A stretch of 64,000 bases of DNA from the NCBI GenBank assembly GCA_964569025.1, contig CAZMSQ010000002.1, positions 1-64,000 on the forward strand, written 5' to 3'. Positions 42,091 to 51,332 of the stretch are shown here, piece by piece (within the stretch, counting starts at the first letter, position 1; every line of letters begins with the position of its first letter). The notes below the pieces were generated by a model. That model did not search any database, was not told the origin of the DNA, and saw only the letters and a list, made by a program, of their open reading frames with translations. The stretch is from CAZMSQ01 sp964569025 (GTDB taxonomy: Bacteria; Bacteroidota; Bacteroidia; Chitinophagales; Saprospiraceae). The translations under genes were made by a program, and so were the position numbers.

Positions 42091-44109
42091 TCAATTGTTG
42101 CGGAGTTTTCCTGACTGGAATTTAATCTTGTCTTGGTTGTCTATTCTCGTGACCACCACTTCGGTCCTTCTGTTGTACTGATGTTTTTCCGGCGGACAGG
42201 GTGTTTTGTCATCGCATTCATTGCGAAGTTCGCTCTCTCCTTTCCCCAATGTTGTTATCCGGCTTCGAGAGATTCCTTTTGCTACAAGGTAGTCCCGGGC
42301 CGATTCAGACCGCAATTCAGAGAGGACTTTATTATACCTGCGGTTACCGCGAGAATCGGTGTGAGAGATCAGCTGAACTTCCATGCTGGGATATTGCAAC
42401 ATAACTCTGGCAAGCTGGTCGAGCTCTGCTGCATCGCCTGACCGGATGGCTGACTTATCGAAGTCGTAATAAATGTTCTCGAGTACAATGACACTGCCTT
42501 CGCGAAGCGACTGAAACTGGGGGAGGCTTTGGGTTTCGGATTCAATTGAAATGACAAGCACCTTGTGGAGGCTGTCGGTCATATTTCGAGAAGAGAGAGG
42601 AATCGACTGTGTCAGAAATCCTTCCTGCAAGCCGCTGATGAGGTAATTACAATCCGGCTGGAAGCACCATGAGAAAAAACCGAGACTGTCGGTAGAGAGG
42701 TACATCGGTTTTTCGAGGCAGAGGCTCTGGATTTTGATAATTCCGTTTGGCAGAGGTTCTTTGTTTTCAGTTTGAATCAGGCGCCCTTTTCTGGTTACAC
42801 ACTGTTCCCGGTCGAGTCTGACCACGAGAATGCTGTCTCCGTCTAATGATTCGAGAGAAAAAGGGTACTCCATTATTTGAAATCCACTGGCTCTTATCTG
42901 AATGAGGTACTTTACACCACGTTGGACAGACATCAGTGCCTGGCCTTGTTCATTGGTGAGTGCATCTGGGGGGCCGAGTTCAGTTTCATCTCTTTGGAAG
43001 GTTTGAAAAATCAGCTCTTCTCGGGCATATTCTGAAGGGACGAGCCGTTTGTCATAGAGTTGTCCTTCCTGTCTTTCGAAACCATTTCCGAAGTCTGCAA
43101 AAAGGCGAAGGGCGGCTCCTTCAAGGCGTTTTTGGCGGAGGGGATCAATAACGGTCAGTTGTACGACTTGTTCTCCTTTGACTAATTCTCCCCAATAAGA
43201 TTCACTTGCATCAAAGAAGTACAAATCGTCATTGCCGGCACCATTTGCCCGGGAGGAAGTGAAGTAGCCTTGTTGGCCGGTGGGTCTGAGGATGAGCCCG
43301 AAATCATCGGATGGGCTGTTGAATGGTGGTTTCAGCAGAAGAGGAGCTGTTTCCCGACCAATTTCGGATGTGTAAATGTCAAGTCCGCCATACCCCCCGT
43401 CACGGTCCGAAGCAAAAAACAGCAGCCCTTGCTGATAGATAAATGGGAAAACCTCATTGGCAGACGAATTAAAGCGACTCCCCAAATTTTCAGGAGTACT
43501 CCATTTACCATCCGTGAGTGTTGACCTGTAGATGTCCATGCCACCGAATCCGCCCTCCATATCAGATGCAAAAAAGAGGGTTGTTCCATCTGCAGACAGG
43601 CAGGGGTGCATGCAAGAATAGTTTTCATTGTTAAACGGAAGGGGTCGGATGTTTTCCCAGTCGTAAGGTCCTTTTGTCGCTTCAAAAATACTAAGCCTGA
43701 CTACACCCGAGGCATCTGCTTTTCTAACTCCGGCCTTTGAGTTGTTCCGGGTAAAGAACATCCGCATTCCGTCAGTGCTGAAGGTCGACGGACCTTCATG
43801 AAGCTGAGAATTAAGTGTGGAGGAAAAAGAGCGTGGCCGGGTGAGTTTACCGGTGGCTGTTGCATCAGCGTAATACAATTCGAAGAAGGTATTGTCTTCT
43901 CCGGGTTTTGGAATGTCATCTCCGCTTGAGCAAAATACGATTCCGTTCAGGTAGAAGGCAGGAGAAAACTCAAGGCCGGGTGTGTTGACCGACTCCAGAT
44001 TTTTTATCTGGACGGGATTTGTCAAAACTTGATTGGGGGCAGGGTTGCGTTGGGCATGCAAATGAATCACACACAACATAAACAGGACCGGCAGACTGAA
44101 GTGGTGCAT
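42091..44109 (-). CDS. PD40-OmpA family protein (PorE-like)
   Basis: A 672-residue secreted protein with signal peptide. Residues about 50-310 hold PD40-type beta-propeller repeats (LSADGTTLFFASDMEGGFGGMDIY, FIYQQGLLFFASDRDGGYGGLDIY in shortened form). A carboxypeptidase-regulatory-like domain follows near 430-520. An OmpA domain lies at about 550-655, with YYDFDKSAIRSGDAAEL and LISHTDSRGNRRYN. The same order of domains occurs in PorE/SprE-associated T9SS proteins, which bridge the machinery to peptidoglycan. It lies 12 bp after the PorP/SprF gene and closes the adhesin-PorP-OmpA operon. Confidence 0.87.
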   Translation of the reverse strand: MHHFSLPVLFMLCVIHLHAQRNPAPNQVLTNPVQIKNLESVNTPGLEFSPAFYLNGIVFCSSGDDIPKPGEDNTFFELYYADATATGKLTRPRSFSSTLNSQLHEGPSTFSTDGMRMFFTRNNSKAGVRKADASGVVRLSIFEATKGPYDWENIRPLPFNNENYSCMHPCLSADGTTLFFASDMEGGFGGMDIYRSTLTDGKWSTPENLGSRFNSSANEVFPFIYQQGLLFFASDRDGGYGGLDIYTSEIGRETAPLLLKPPFNSPSDDFGLILRPTGQQGYFTSSRANGAGNDDLYFFDASESYWGELVKGEQVVQLTVIDPLRQKRLEGAALRLFADFGNGFERQEGQLYDKRLVPSEYAREELIFQTFQRDETELGPPDALTNEQGQALMSVQRGVKYLIQIRASGFQIMEYPFSLESLDGDSILVVRLDREQCVTRKGRLIQTENKEPLPNGIIKIQSLCLEKPMYLSTDSLGFFSWCFQPDCNYLISGLQEGFLTQSIPLSSRNMTDSLHKVLVISIESETQSLPQFQSLREGSVIVLENIYYDFDKSAIRSGDAAELDQLARVMLQYPSMEVQLISHTDSRGNRRYNKVLSELRSESARDYLVAKGISRSRITTLGKGESELRNECDDKTPCPPEKHQYNRRTEVVVTRIDNQDKIKFQSGKLRNN

Positions 44110-44121
44110 GAGTAAGAATGC

Positions 44122-45093
44122 TTAAAAGTATCGTGGACTCAGGATTTCAGTTCCCTGAGGCGGATTGATGGACCACCGGACGATTCCTTCAATGCTTCCG
44201 GCGGTGCTTTCCTGCAGCTCTGAGAGCGGAATATCGTAAGACACGCCAATCATCAGTTGGTCTGAAGCTTGGATACTCAGTATGGCATCGAGTGATTCTC
44301 CAAACCCTCTGATGCTTGAACCACCGAGTCGGTATGTCAATCCGAGGGCGTGTGCGTTCATGAGAATGGCCATCACATTAAAGTCAGCATCGAGAGGTGC
44401 ATTGCCGGCATATTTGAACAAGAATTGGGGCTGGATATCAATCTGACCGCCAAGAGGAATGACCACCCCGGTCATTAGGTAGAGGTGTCTGACTTCTGTT
44501 CCACCTGTCAGTGCCGTTTCGCTAAAGTCAATATCAGCTTCGAGCAGTCTTGGGGCGGAGGCTCCGAAGTAAAACTTGTTGCTTGAATAGTAGAGGCCGA
44601 AGCCAAAATTCGGTACGTATCTGTTTTTGTTGCCGACCGGTATCGCGCCATCTGATGTCAGACCCTGAGTCGCTCTGAGTCGTTCATCCTGATAGTTAAT
44701 TCCCCAATACCGGAGGGAGGCCTGAAGGCCAATACTAAACTCACCCGGGCCTGATTTGAATCGGTAGGCGTACATCCCGTCTGCTGTCCAGCTTTCAGTA
44801 ACTCCGATACTTTGACGGCTCAGATTGAGTCCGACTCCGACCCGCTGATAGAGCAGGGGCATATGAAAACTGACGAACTGGCTTGTCGGAGCGCCTTCTA
44901 TGCCCAGCCATTGGCTGCGGTGGAGGGCCGAGATACTTCCCCCCTCAACATGGCCGGCGTATGCCGGGTTGATGGCCTGTTTGAAAAACATGAATTCGGT
45001 CAGTTGTGGCTGTTGTTGAGCCAACAGGACGACCGGAGCTAAAAGTAGGAAGAAGAATGCAACTCTCATGAGCTTGAATTTACAGGATATCAA
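44122..45093 (-). CDS. PorP/SprF family type IX secretion membrane protein
   Basis: A 323-residue outer-membrane beta-barrel protein of the PorP/SprF family, needed in Flavobacterium for secretion of the SprB adhesin and other type B substrates. After the signal peptide, TEFMFFKQAINPAYAG is the family's hallmark, followed by ISALHRSQWLGIEGAPTSQF and the barrel strands. Its start codon overlaps the stop of the giant adhesin by 4 bp, a standard arrangement in which each adhesin has its own PorP/SprF. Confidence 0.94.
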   Translation of the reverse strand: MISCKFKLMRVAFFFLLLAPVVLLAQQQPQLTEFMFFKQAINPAYAGHVEGGSISALHRSQWLGIEGAPTSQFVSFHMPLLYQRVGVGLNLSRQSIGVTESWTADGMYAYRFKSGPGEFSIGLQASLRYWGINYQDERLRATQGLTSDGAIPVGNKNRYVPNFGFGLYYSSNKFYFGASAPRLLEADIDFSETALTGGTEVRHLYLMTGVVIPLGGQIDIQPQFLFKYAGNAPLDADFNVMAILMNAHALGLTYRLGGSSIRGFGESLDAILSIQASDQLMIGVSYDIPLSELQESTAGSIEGIVRWSINPPQGTEILSPRYF

Positions 45094-48000
45094 CGCTCTA
45101 TCATCAGAAACCCGGATGCGGGTGCGCTGCCGTCTCCGTAGTCGACATGGTAAAAATAGGTAGATGCCGGCAGCACCTGACCATCAAAGGTACCCTGCCA
45201 GTCATTGTTATAGGGATTTGCCCGATACAACTCATCACCCCACTGGTTGAAGATAACGACTGTATTGTCCGGATAATTTCCGGAAGACAGGCACGGCACG
45301 ATAAATGCATCATTGATGCCATCATTATTTGGGGTGATAATGGATGGAGGCGTGCAGTCATTGCCTTCTGCGACGACAATCCTGACGATTCCTTGTGTAC
45401 AGAGTCCGGGGCAAATCGGGCTGCAGAGTTGGTACACGAACTGATCTTCTCCAAAAAAATTGCCGGCTGGCCGGTATTCCCAGCTTCCGATACCGATGCG
45501 ATCAAGCTCACCGAATGCTGTACTGCTGACCAATTCTATTTCGAAACCGGCATCAGGTAGCAGGTCGTTGGCGAGTACGTCAATTTCAGATGATGTTGAG
45601 AAGGATGTGCTGATGATATCATCGACAGCTTCCGGAACAGGAAAAAAGAAGATGCTTGCCGTATCTCTTGAAAAGATGGGGCATCCATCATTTGTCAGAA
45701 ACCACACAAAGCGATTTTCACCCTCCAGAAGTCCGTTCACGGAGCTTGAAGGGCTTGATGGGGAGCTCACTGAGACACCTGGATTGAGGGTAATCCATTG
45801 CCCGATGCTGCGAAGGGGGGGCTGGGCGTTGAGTGTGGCGTCACGTTCTTCGCACACATCGGAATCAGGCCCTGCGAAAGCATTCTCAGAGGCGTCTCCG
45901 ACTCTGACTTGCACGGCATCTGAAGAGATATCTCCGCACCCTGGGTTAGAGAGTGTCCAGGTGAAGACGTAAATATTTCCCGGCAAGAGCCCTGTCACCT
46001 CGGAATTCGGAGAGGCTGGGTCACTGATGGCGATTCCCTGGGCAATTTGCTCCTGGCTTTGGCTCCAAAACCCGGTATTTCCAAATGCTGAGGGGCTTGC
46101 CTCAAGCAGGACGGTACTGCTGTCACAGATTTTGATCAAGGCTCCTGCTTCAGACAGCTCGTTTTCGGAGTCAACTCGAATTTCGAGCGTATCACTGCTG
46201 TAATTCAGGCAAGCACCATTGGAGAGACTCCACACCAGAGTGTATATTTCGCCGTTTTCCAGATTTGAAACAACGGAGGCGGCTTGTCCCGGGTTGTTAA
46301 TTGTAATTGGTGGTCCTCCGGCCTGACTCCATGAACCTGTGCCGGTCGATGGAGGCTGTGCCTGAAGGGTGACTGACATCAACTCGCAGAGAGCCAGATT
46401 ATCACCAGCGAAGGCAGAAAGGGCTGGAATGGCATCCAGTTGCACAACGACAGGTACAGAGGGGTCAGACAAACATCCATCAGAGGAGGTCGTTTGGGCA
46501 TAGACAGACCACCCTCCTGGCCCCGGGAGTTGCCCGGTGCCGAGCAACAGGGTGGTTGCGGGAGATGGACCACCGATTACGGTATCCGCATTTGAATCAA
46601 ACCACTGAAATGTAGCTCCCGAAGGTGCGTTGGAAACAGTAAGTGATAGCTGGGCTCCCGGTTCATCAATACAGAGGGGGCCATTTTGCTGGATGAGAGG
46701 GGGTGAGGGGAGGTCTAGAATACTGATAGCTACGAAGGCTGAATATGGAGATGTACATCCATTTTCAGTGACCCTGACTGCATACGAACCTTCATGAATC
46801 GGCAAAGCAGGGTATCGCACTGGATTGGCTGTTTGAGCGGCAAAGCCACTGGGTCCGGTCCACTCATACTGGAGACCCGGCTTGAAGGTCGTGAGGAGTT
46901 GCAGGGTATCACCTGTGCAAACCTTGTTACTGACAGCCCCGGCAGTGGGCGCATCGGGGATTTCGTGGACAGTGAGCACCACTTCTCCGGACGTATTCGA
47001 TGGGCAACCGTTTCGGATAACCATGAGGGAGTAAGCCCCGGTGTGCAATGCTGGTTGCAGGGTATTGATGGTAAGTGACGGTATACTCGTGTTGATTGTG
47101 CCAGCCGGGGTATTCCAAATGTATGTGACCGATCCGGTGTATGATGTCCCGGTACTGATTGTGACAGATTCACCTGCACAACGAGAGAGCGGCCCAGTAG
47201 GCTGAAGAGAGGGCGTCACCGGAGAATCAGTCAAATCTACCGGAATGGAAAAAGGCGCTGATTCGCACCCAAAGCTATCTGTGACCACCAATACATATGG
47301 ACCTGCATCATCGCCGGTGGCATCGGGAATAATAGCCTGAGGGCCAGATGAAACAGGAGAGGTTGGTCCTGACCAATTGTATTGATAGGTGCCGTTATCT
47401 GGTGGAAATATAGTGGCATTCAGGACAACATCCTGATCTCCTGAAACACATCCCTGCGGGCTTGCACTCCCCCCTGTAATCACAGGTGGCTGATTGACAA
47501 CGACCAGCGTGCTGTCGGTATCTGTGCACCCTGGAGGGGTTGTAGCTGTAACCACATACCAACCTGATTGAGCAGTTGCCAGAGGGTCTTTTTGCGTTGA
47601 CTGGAACCCTGACGGACCAGTCCAAAAGTACGCAGCACCTGGAAAGTCGGATGCTGAAAGCTGCACATCACCTCCCGCACAACCGGGGCCATTATTGGTA
47701 GCATTAATGGCAGGGATGGGGTTTACAGTGACAAAGACAGCTTCTGAGGGCGGTGATTCACATCCGTCTATGGTGACAACCACCTCCCATTCACCGTTAT
47801 TTGCAGCAGCAGCGGATGGGATTGAAAGCACTGGCTCTGTAGTAGTTAGTGTTCCCAGATTCGGTGTTTTCCAGGAGTAGAGTTGACCATCAGTCAAGTC
47901 CGTAAAAATAGTCAGCTCATCGCCCTGACAGACAGGCCCATTTGAGGCGAGGTCAGGTTGCGGAGGACTGGGAGTGATCTCGACCTGTGTGAAGGCAGGG

Positions 48001-50984
48001 TCAGAAGGACATCCGTCGAGGAAAATGACCAGCTCATAGGTGCCTGATTGAGAGGGCTTGATATTTGTTTGCTCAGGGGGTACTGCGAGAGCCGAAAAAA
48101 AGCCGGGTCCAATCCACTGATATGTATATCCCGGTCCGATTACGGGCGTCCCAAGGTTAAAACTCTCACCTTCACATCTCAAAATTACTGCATCATTCGT
48201 GATGGCTATTGGCGGATTGTTGACTTGTACTGATGCCGGTGCAGAAAGTCCGGATGCACATCCGTTTCGTTTGACCTCAACGGCATATGTCCATGTTCCG
48301 GCTGGCAAGTCTTCGACCGTAAATTGCGGGACGAGTGTCACTGCAATCAGTGTATCCTGGCCGCCAATTCGCTGGTACCAGCAATAGGACACAGTGCTTC
48401 CTGAATAGGGAGATGTCTGCAGGACAGCAGCCTCTCCGATACAAATAGAAGCCTCTGCGATGTTCAGAACCGGCGGAGCAGGTTGCTCGGTGATGACCAC
48501 TTCGACGGTTTGGCTGGCTGTGCATCCGGTGGTACCCGTGACAGTAAGGCCATATGTACCACTGGCCATCGCCGTTACAGACGGGCGCTTTGGATTTTCG
48601 AGTGTTGAATTGAAAGATTGCGGACCAGACCACATGAAATCAAATGCAATGGATGAGGGAACTGGAGAAACCGGAGGGTTTGCAAACAATTCAAGCGTAT
48701 CACCGCCGCAAAGGCCATTTAGATATGATGGTTCGGGTTGAATGGTGCTGATTTTGACCAGGCTTTCGCATGTGGCGGTATTGCCTTGTGCATCTGCAGC
48801 AGTGAGAGTAACGGTAATCAGACCCGGAGCCTGATTGCAAGTGAGTGTGTCGTGCGATAAGCTAAAACTGACGATTCCGCAATTGTCGGTGCTCCCCCCA
48901 TCTATTTGTACAGGGGTGAGTATATAAGGTGTCAAACCAGAAGGGTTAATTTCAATCTCTATAGGCTGGCATATGGCGTTTGGTGCCTGACCATCAATAA
49001 GTTCAATCAGCACCTGACAGGAGTCTGATAGTCCATTGAGATCGTTGGCGGTGAAATTGAGTACCGTCTGGCCAGAATTGAGGATGACTGAAAGACTGTC
49101 AGCGTCAGGTAAGAATGTCCCGGAAATTTGCGACGCTCCCTGACTGAAGTAGGTCCCTTCGGTCAGCTGACAATTGTCTGTGGAAACCGGAGCTGCGATC
49201 CGGATTTCAAAGCCCTGGTTGCAGTCCTGATCTGGCGGAAAACTAATGGTTTGATCCGGAGGGCAAACGATAGATGGCGTTTGATTGTCAACAATTTCGA
49301 CCAGATGTGTACAACTTGACCTGTTTCCTGAACAGTCTGTCGCAAATAAAGTAATCTCATGCATTCCCTCTGTCAATAATAGAGGGTCTGGACTTTGGGA
49401 TGGGTCAAAAGGGAGGGTATCTGTACCATCTGAGGTGTAGGCAAAAAAGGTTTGGGTACATGCATCAATTGCTTCAGGAGGCATTGGTACGAAAAAAGCA
49501 TCGCATGCATCTTCCATTGTGAAAATGGTGATGTCTGGCGGGCAGACAGAAATAGCAGGAGGGGTTGTATCTGATACAATGAATGTTGCAGTAGAGACTG
49601 TTGCATTGCCGCATTCATCCAGAAACACAAAATCAACTGTTTCTCGTCTGATTGGCTCTGAACTCATGCCTGTGCAAGGAAGCGTATCCAGTGTTGCAGG
49701 ATGCTCTCCCGGCCAGGTTGCCGGATCATCAGGGGTATAGCTTCCAGGTACTGCAGCGAATCCGGTCACAAAGCCACAAAGATCACTGAATTCAGCATAC
49801 CCAAGGCTGTCGAGCCACTCTCCAAACGTTGAATCAACCTGCTCCGGCCCGGAGCAGGTCAGCGTTGGTGACAATGGATTTGTTACCACAAAGGGCGGGG
49901 CTGTGTCTCTTACAACTATGAGCTGAAGAGCAGAATCTGTATTCCCACAGGCGTCGATGGTCGACCATGTTCTCCGGATGGTATATTGCTGTGGGCAGCT
50001 TCCCACCTGGAGCACATCCGAATATGAAAGGCGGTATGATGTATCGCAATTTTCTTCTACATCTGGAATGCCAGTAGAGTCGGGAATATTTGCAAATTGG
50101 CAATCGACTGTAATATCAGGAATTGTCAAAATGAGAGGGGCAGTGGTATCCACTACTTTTATGAGTTGGGTATCGATACTTGTATTTCCGCAATCGTCGC
50201 GGGCAATCCACCGTCTTGTCAGTGTGTAGGAGAAATGTCCACATGAGTCAGCATCCGGATTTTGGGAAGTAAACTCGAGGAACGAAATAGTAAGAATGCC
50301 TTCACATACGTCAGTTGCTGTGAGGTCGGTACCGATGACAGGTGGTTGAGGAATTTGGTCACAACTGACAACCGTGTCTCCAGGCACTCCGGAAATGACG
50401 GGTGCAGTGGTATCGACCAAAACGACTATTTGCCAAACCGTATCTGAGTTACCACAATTATCGGCGGCAATCCACCGCCGTCTTCGCACTTCTTCTCCCC
50501 CACACCCATTCTCGATAAGGGTTTCCTCAAAAAAAGTAATCAGGGAGCTGTCACAATTGTCATCGACTTTTGGCAATACTGGGTTAGGCACGGCCTGACA
50601 AGGCACGACAATCGTGTCTGCAGGTTGAATAAAGGAGGGGGCGACGGTATCTCGTACTTCGTATATGACCCCCCACGGAGTCGTGTTTCCACAGCTGTCA
50701 GTTGCTGTGAAAACGATGAAAACGCTGCCGCAGTCCTTGGTAAAGTCTGGTGGAGCATCATCGGTGATGCTCAGCAGTCCACATCCGTCGTCTTCGGCAG
50801 AAGCAAAGGCACGTTGGCTAGCAAGCCATGCCTGATAGTCTGCTGATTCGCAATATTCCAGCTGATCAGTCGGAAAGTTAACAAACGTTGGCCCGGAGGT
50901 ATCAACGCCCACCTGCGCCTGAACACGGCATATGCCGCACAGAGAGAAAATGAAGGAGAGAATGAACAGGGATTTTATGTTCAT
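45090..50984 (-). CDS. Giant multidomain surface adhesin with T9SS type B (gliding motility-associated) C-terminal domain
   Basis: A 1964-residue secreted protein. The ATG at 50984 gives the signal peptide MNIKSLFILSFIFSLCG; an ATG at 51041 would add 19 residues. The N-terminal 700 residues hold HYR-like repeats of the type DTTAPVISGVPGDTVVSC (at least five). About ten Ig/PKD-like domains follow, many beginning NGPVCQGD or NGPLCIDE and carrying TYQWIGPGF-type motifs. Near 1560-1780 are three repeats with FAGDNLALCE, SEAGALIKICD and FAGPDSDVCE. A cadherin-like piece (VLANDLLPD) precedes the end domain, which starts CTPPSIITPNNDGIND and ends DGSAPASGFLMIER. This last domain is the type B sorting signal. 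The protein is probably used in adhesion or gliding (inference). Confidence 0.93.
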   Translation of the reverse strand: MNIKSLFILSFIFSLCGICRVQAQVGVDTSGPTFVNFPTDQLEYCESADYQAWLASQRAFASAEDDGCGLLSITDDAPPDFTKDCGSVFIVFTATDSCGNTTPWGVIYEVRDTVAPSFIQPADTIVVPCQAVPNPVLPKVDDNCDSSLITFFEETLIENGCGGEEVRRRRWIAADNCGNSDTVWQIVVLVDTTAPVISGVPGDTVVSCDQIPQPPVIGTDLTATDVCEGILTISFLEFTSQNPDADSCGHFSYTLTRRWIARDDCGNTSIDTQLIKVVDTTAPLILTIPDITVDCQFANIPDSTGIPDVEENCDTSYRLSYSDVLQVGSCPQQYTIRRTWSTIDACGNTDSALQLIVVRDTAPPFVVTNPLSPTLTCSGPEQVDSTFGEWLDSLGYAEFSDLCGFVTGFAAVPGSYTPDDPATWPGEHPATLDTLPCTGMSSEPIRRETVDFVFLDECGNATVSTATFIVSDTTPPAISVCPPDITIFTMEDACDAFFVPMPPEAIDACTQTFFAYTSDGTDTLPFDPSQSPDPLLLTEGMHEITLFATDCSGNRSSCTHLVEIVDNQTPSIVCPPDQTISFPPDQDCNQGFEIRIAAPVSTDNCQLTEGTYFSQGASQISGTFLPDADSLSVILNSGQTVLNFTANDLNGLSDSCQVLIELIDGQAPNAICQPIEIEINPSGLTPYILTPVQIDGGSTDNCGIVSFSLSHDTLTCNQAPGLITVTLTAADAQGNTATCESLVKISTIQPEPSYLNGLCGGDTLELFANPPVSPVPSSIAFDFMWSGPQSFNSTLENPKRPSVTAMASGTYGLTVTGTTGCTASQTVEVVITEQPAPPVLNIAEASICIGEAAVLQTSPYSGSTVSYCWYQRIGGQDTLIAVTLVPQFTVEDLPAGTWTYAVEVKRNGCASGLSAPASVQVNNPPIAITNDAVILRCEGESFNLGTPVIGPGYTYQWIGPGFFSALAVPPEQTNIKPSQSGTYELVIFLDGCPSDPAFTQVEITPSPPQPDLASNGPVCQGDELTIFTDLTDGQLYSWKTPNLGTLTTTEPVLSIPSAAAANNGEWEVVVTIDGCESPPSEAVFVTVNPIPAINATNNGPGCAGGDVQLSASDFPGAAYFWTGPSGFQSTQKDPLATAQSGWYVVTATTPPGCTDTDSTLVVVNQPPVITGGSASPQGCVSGDQDVVLNATIFPPDNGTYQYNWSGPTSPVSSGPQAIIPDATGDDAGPYVLVVTDSFGCESAPFSIPVDLTDSPVTPSLQPTGPLSRCAGESVTISTGTSYTGSVTYIWNTPAGTINTSIPSLTINTLQPALHTGAYSLMVIRNGCPSNTSGEVVLTVHEIPDAPTAGAVSNKVCTGDTLQLLTTFKPGLQYEWTGPSGFAAQTANPVRYPALPIHEGSYAVRVTENGCTSPYSAFVAISILDLPSPPLIQQNGPLCIDEPGAQLSLTVSNAPSGATFQWFDSNADTVIGGPSPATTLLLGTGQLPGPGGWSVYAQTTSSDGCLSDPSVPVVVQLDAIPALSAFAGDNLALCELMSVTLQAQPPSTGTGSWSQAGGPPITINNPGQAASVVSNLENGEIYTLVWSLSNGACLNYSSDTLEIRVDSENELSEAGALIKICDSSTVLLEASPSAFGNTGFWSQSQEQIAQGIAISDPASPNSEVTGLLPGNIYVFTWTLSNPGCGDISSDAVQVRVGDASENAFAGPDSDVCEERDATLNAQPPLRSIGQWITLNPGVSVSSPSSPSSSVNGLLEGENRFVWFLTNDGCPIFSRDTASIFFFPVPEAVDDIISTSFSTSSEIDVLANDLLPDAGFEIELVSSTAFGELDRIGIGSWEYRPAGNFFGEDQFVYQLCSPICPGLCTQGIVRIVVAEGNDCTPPSIITPNNDGINDAFIVPCLSSGNYPDNTVVIFNQWGDELYRANPYNNDWQGTFDGQVLPASTYFYHVDYGDGSAPASGFLMIER

Positions 50985-51027
50985 AACATGTGCTTGCAGT
51001 ATTGGGATGCAAAAAAGATACCGATTC

Positions 51028-51225
51028 TCACTCTTCTTCATCGGAATTCCAGTCTTCCCGGTCTTCCAACTTTTTATCCTTGAGGTGCTCGTTCAGAAAT
51101 TTATTCACCTTTGTCACATCAAAGTTCGTTCTGATTTGTCCAAACTCATTGATAGAGATGTCAAATCCTTCGAGTTCTTCGTGGATTTTTGGCTTGTCAG
51201 GCTTTTCTTTTCGGTCTTTACCCAT
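51028..51225 (-). CDS. Small conserved charged protein, unknown function
   Basis: A 65-residue soluble protein (MGKDRKEKPDKPKIHEELEG, then FDISINEFGQI and VTKVNKFLNEHLKDKKLED). It is rich in lysine, aspartate and glutamate and ends in an acidic tail. The INEFGQI segment and overall layout resemble a small family seen in Bacteroidota, though I cannot name it. The ATG at 51225 is preferred to one at 51249. It lies between gltX and the giant adhesin, in the same direction. Confidence 0.6.
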   Translation of the reverse strand: MGKDRKEKPDKPKIHEELEGFDISINEFGQIRTNFDVTKVNKFLNEHLKDKKLEDREDWNSDEEE

Positions 51226-51332
51226 AAGCGTTTGTCTATATACATCCAAAAATAGGAATTCTCGGAGAAGAATGCTGCGAGAATTGAAAGGCAGGCGCTC
51301 AGCGGGCAGTAAAAGGCTAGCAGGGAAGGGTG

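Noticed and set aside
45104..45972. ORFs of 135-170 codons overlapping the adhesin gene on both strands
   Set aside because: Shadow frames of the long Ig-repeat coding sequence; none shows a domain.
45090..50984. Adhesin repeats considered as a phase-variable or CRISPR-like DNA repeat
   Set aside because: Repeats are recognisable at protein level only; the DNA copies are strongly diverged and not evenly spaced.
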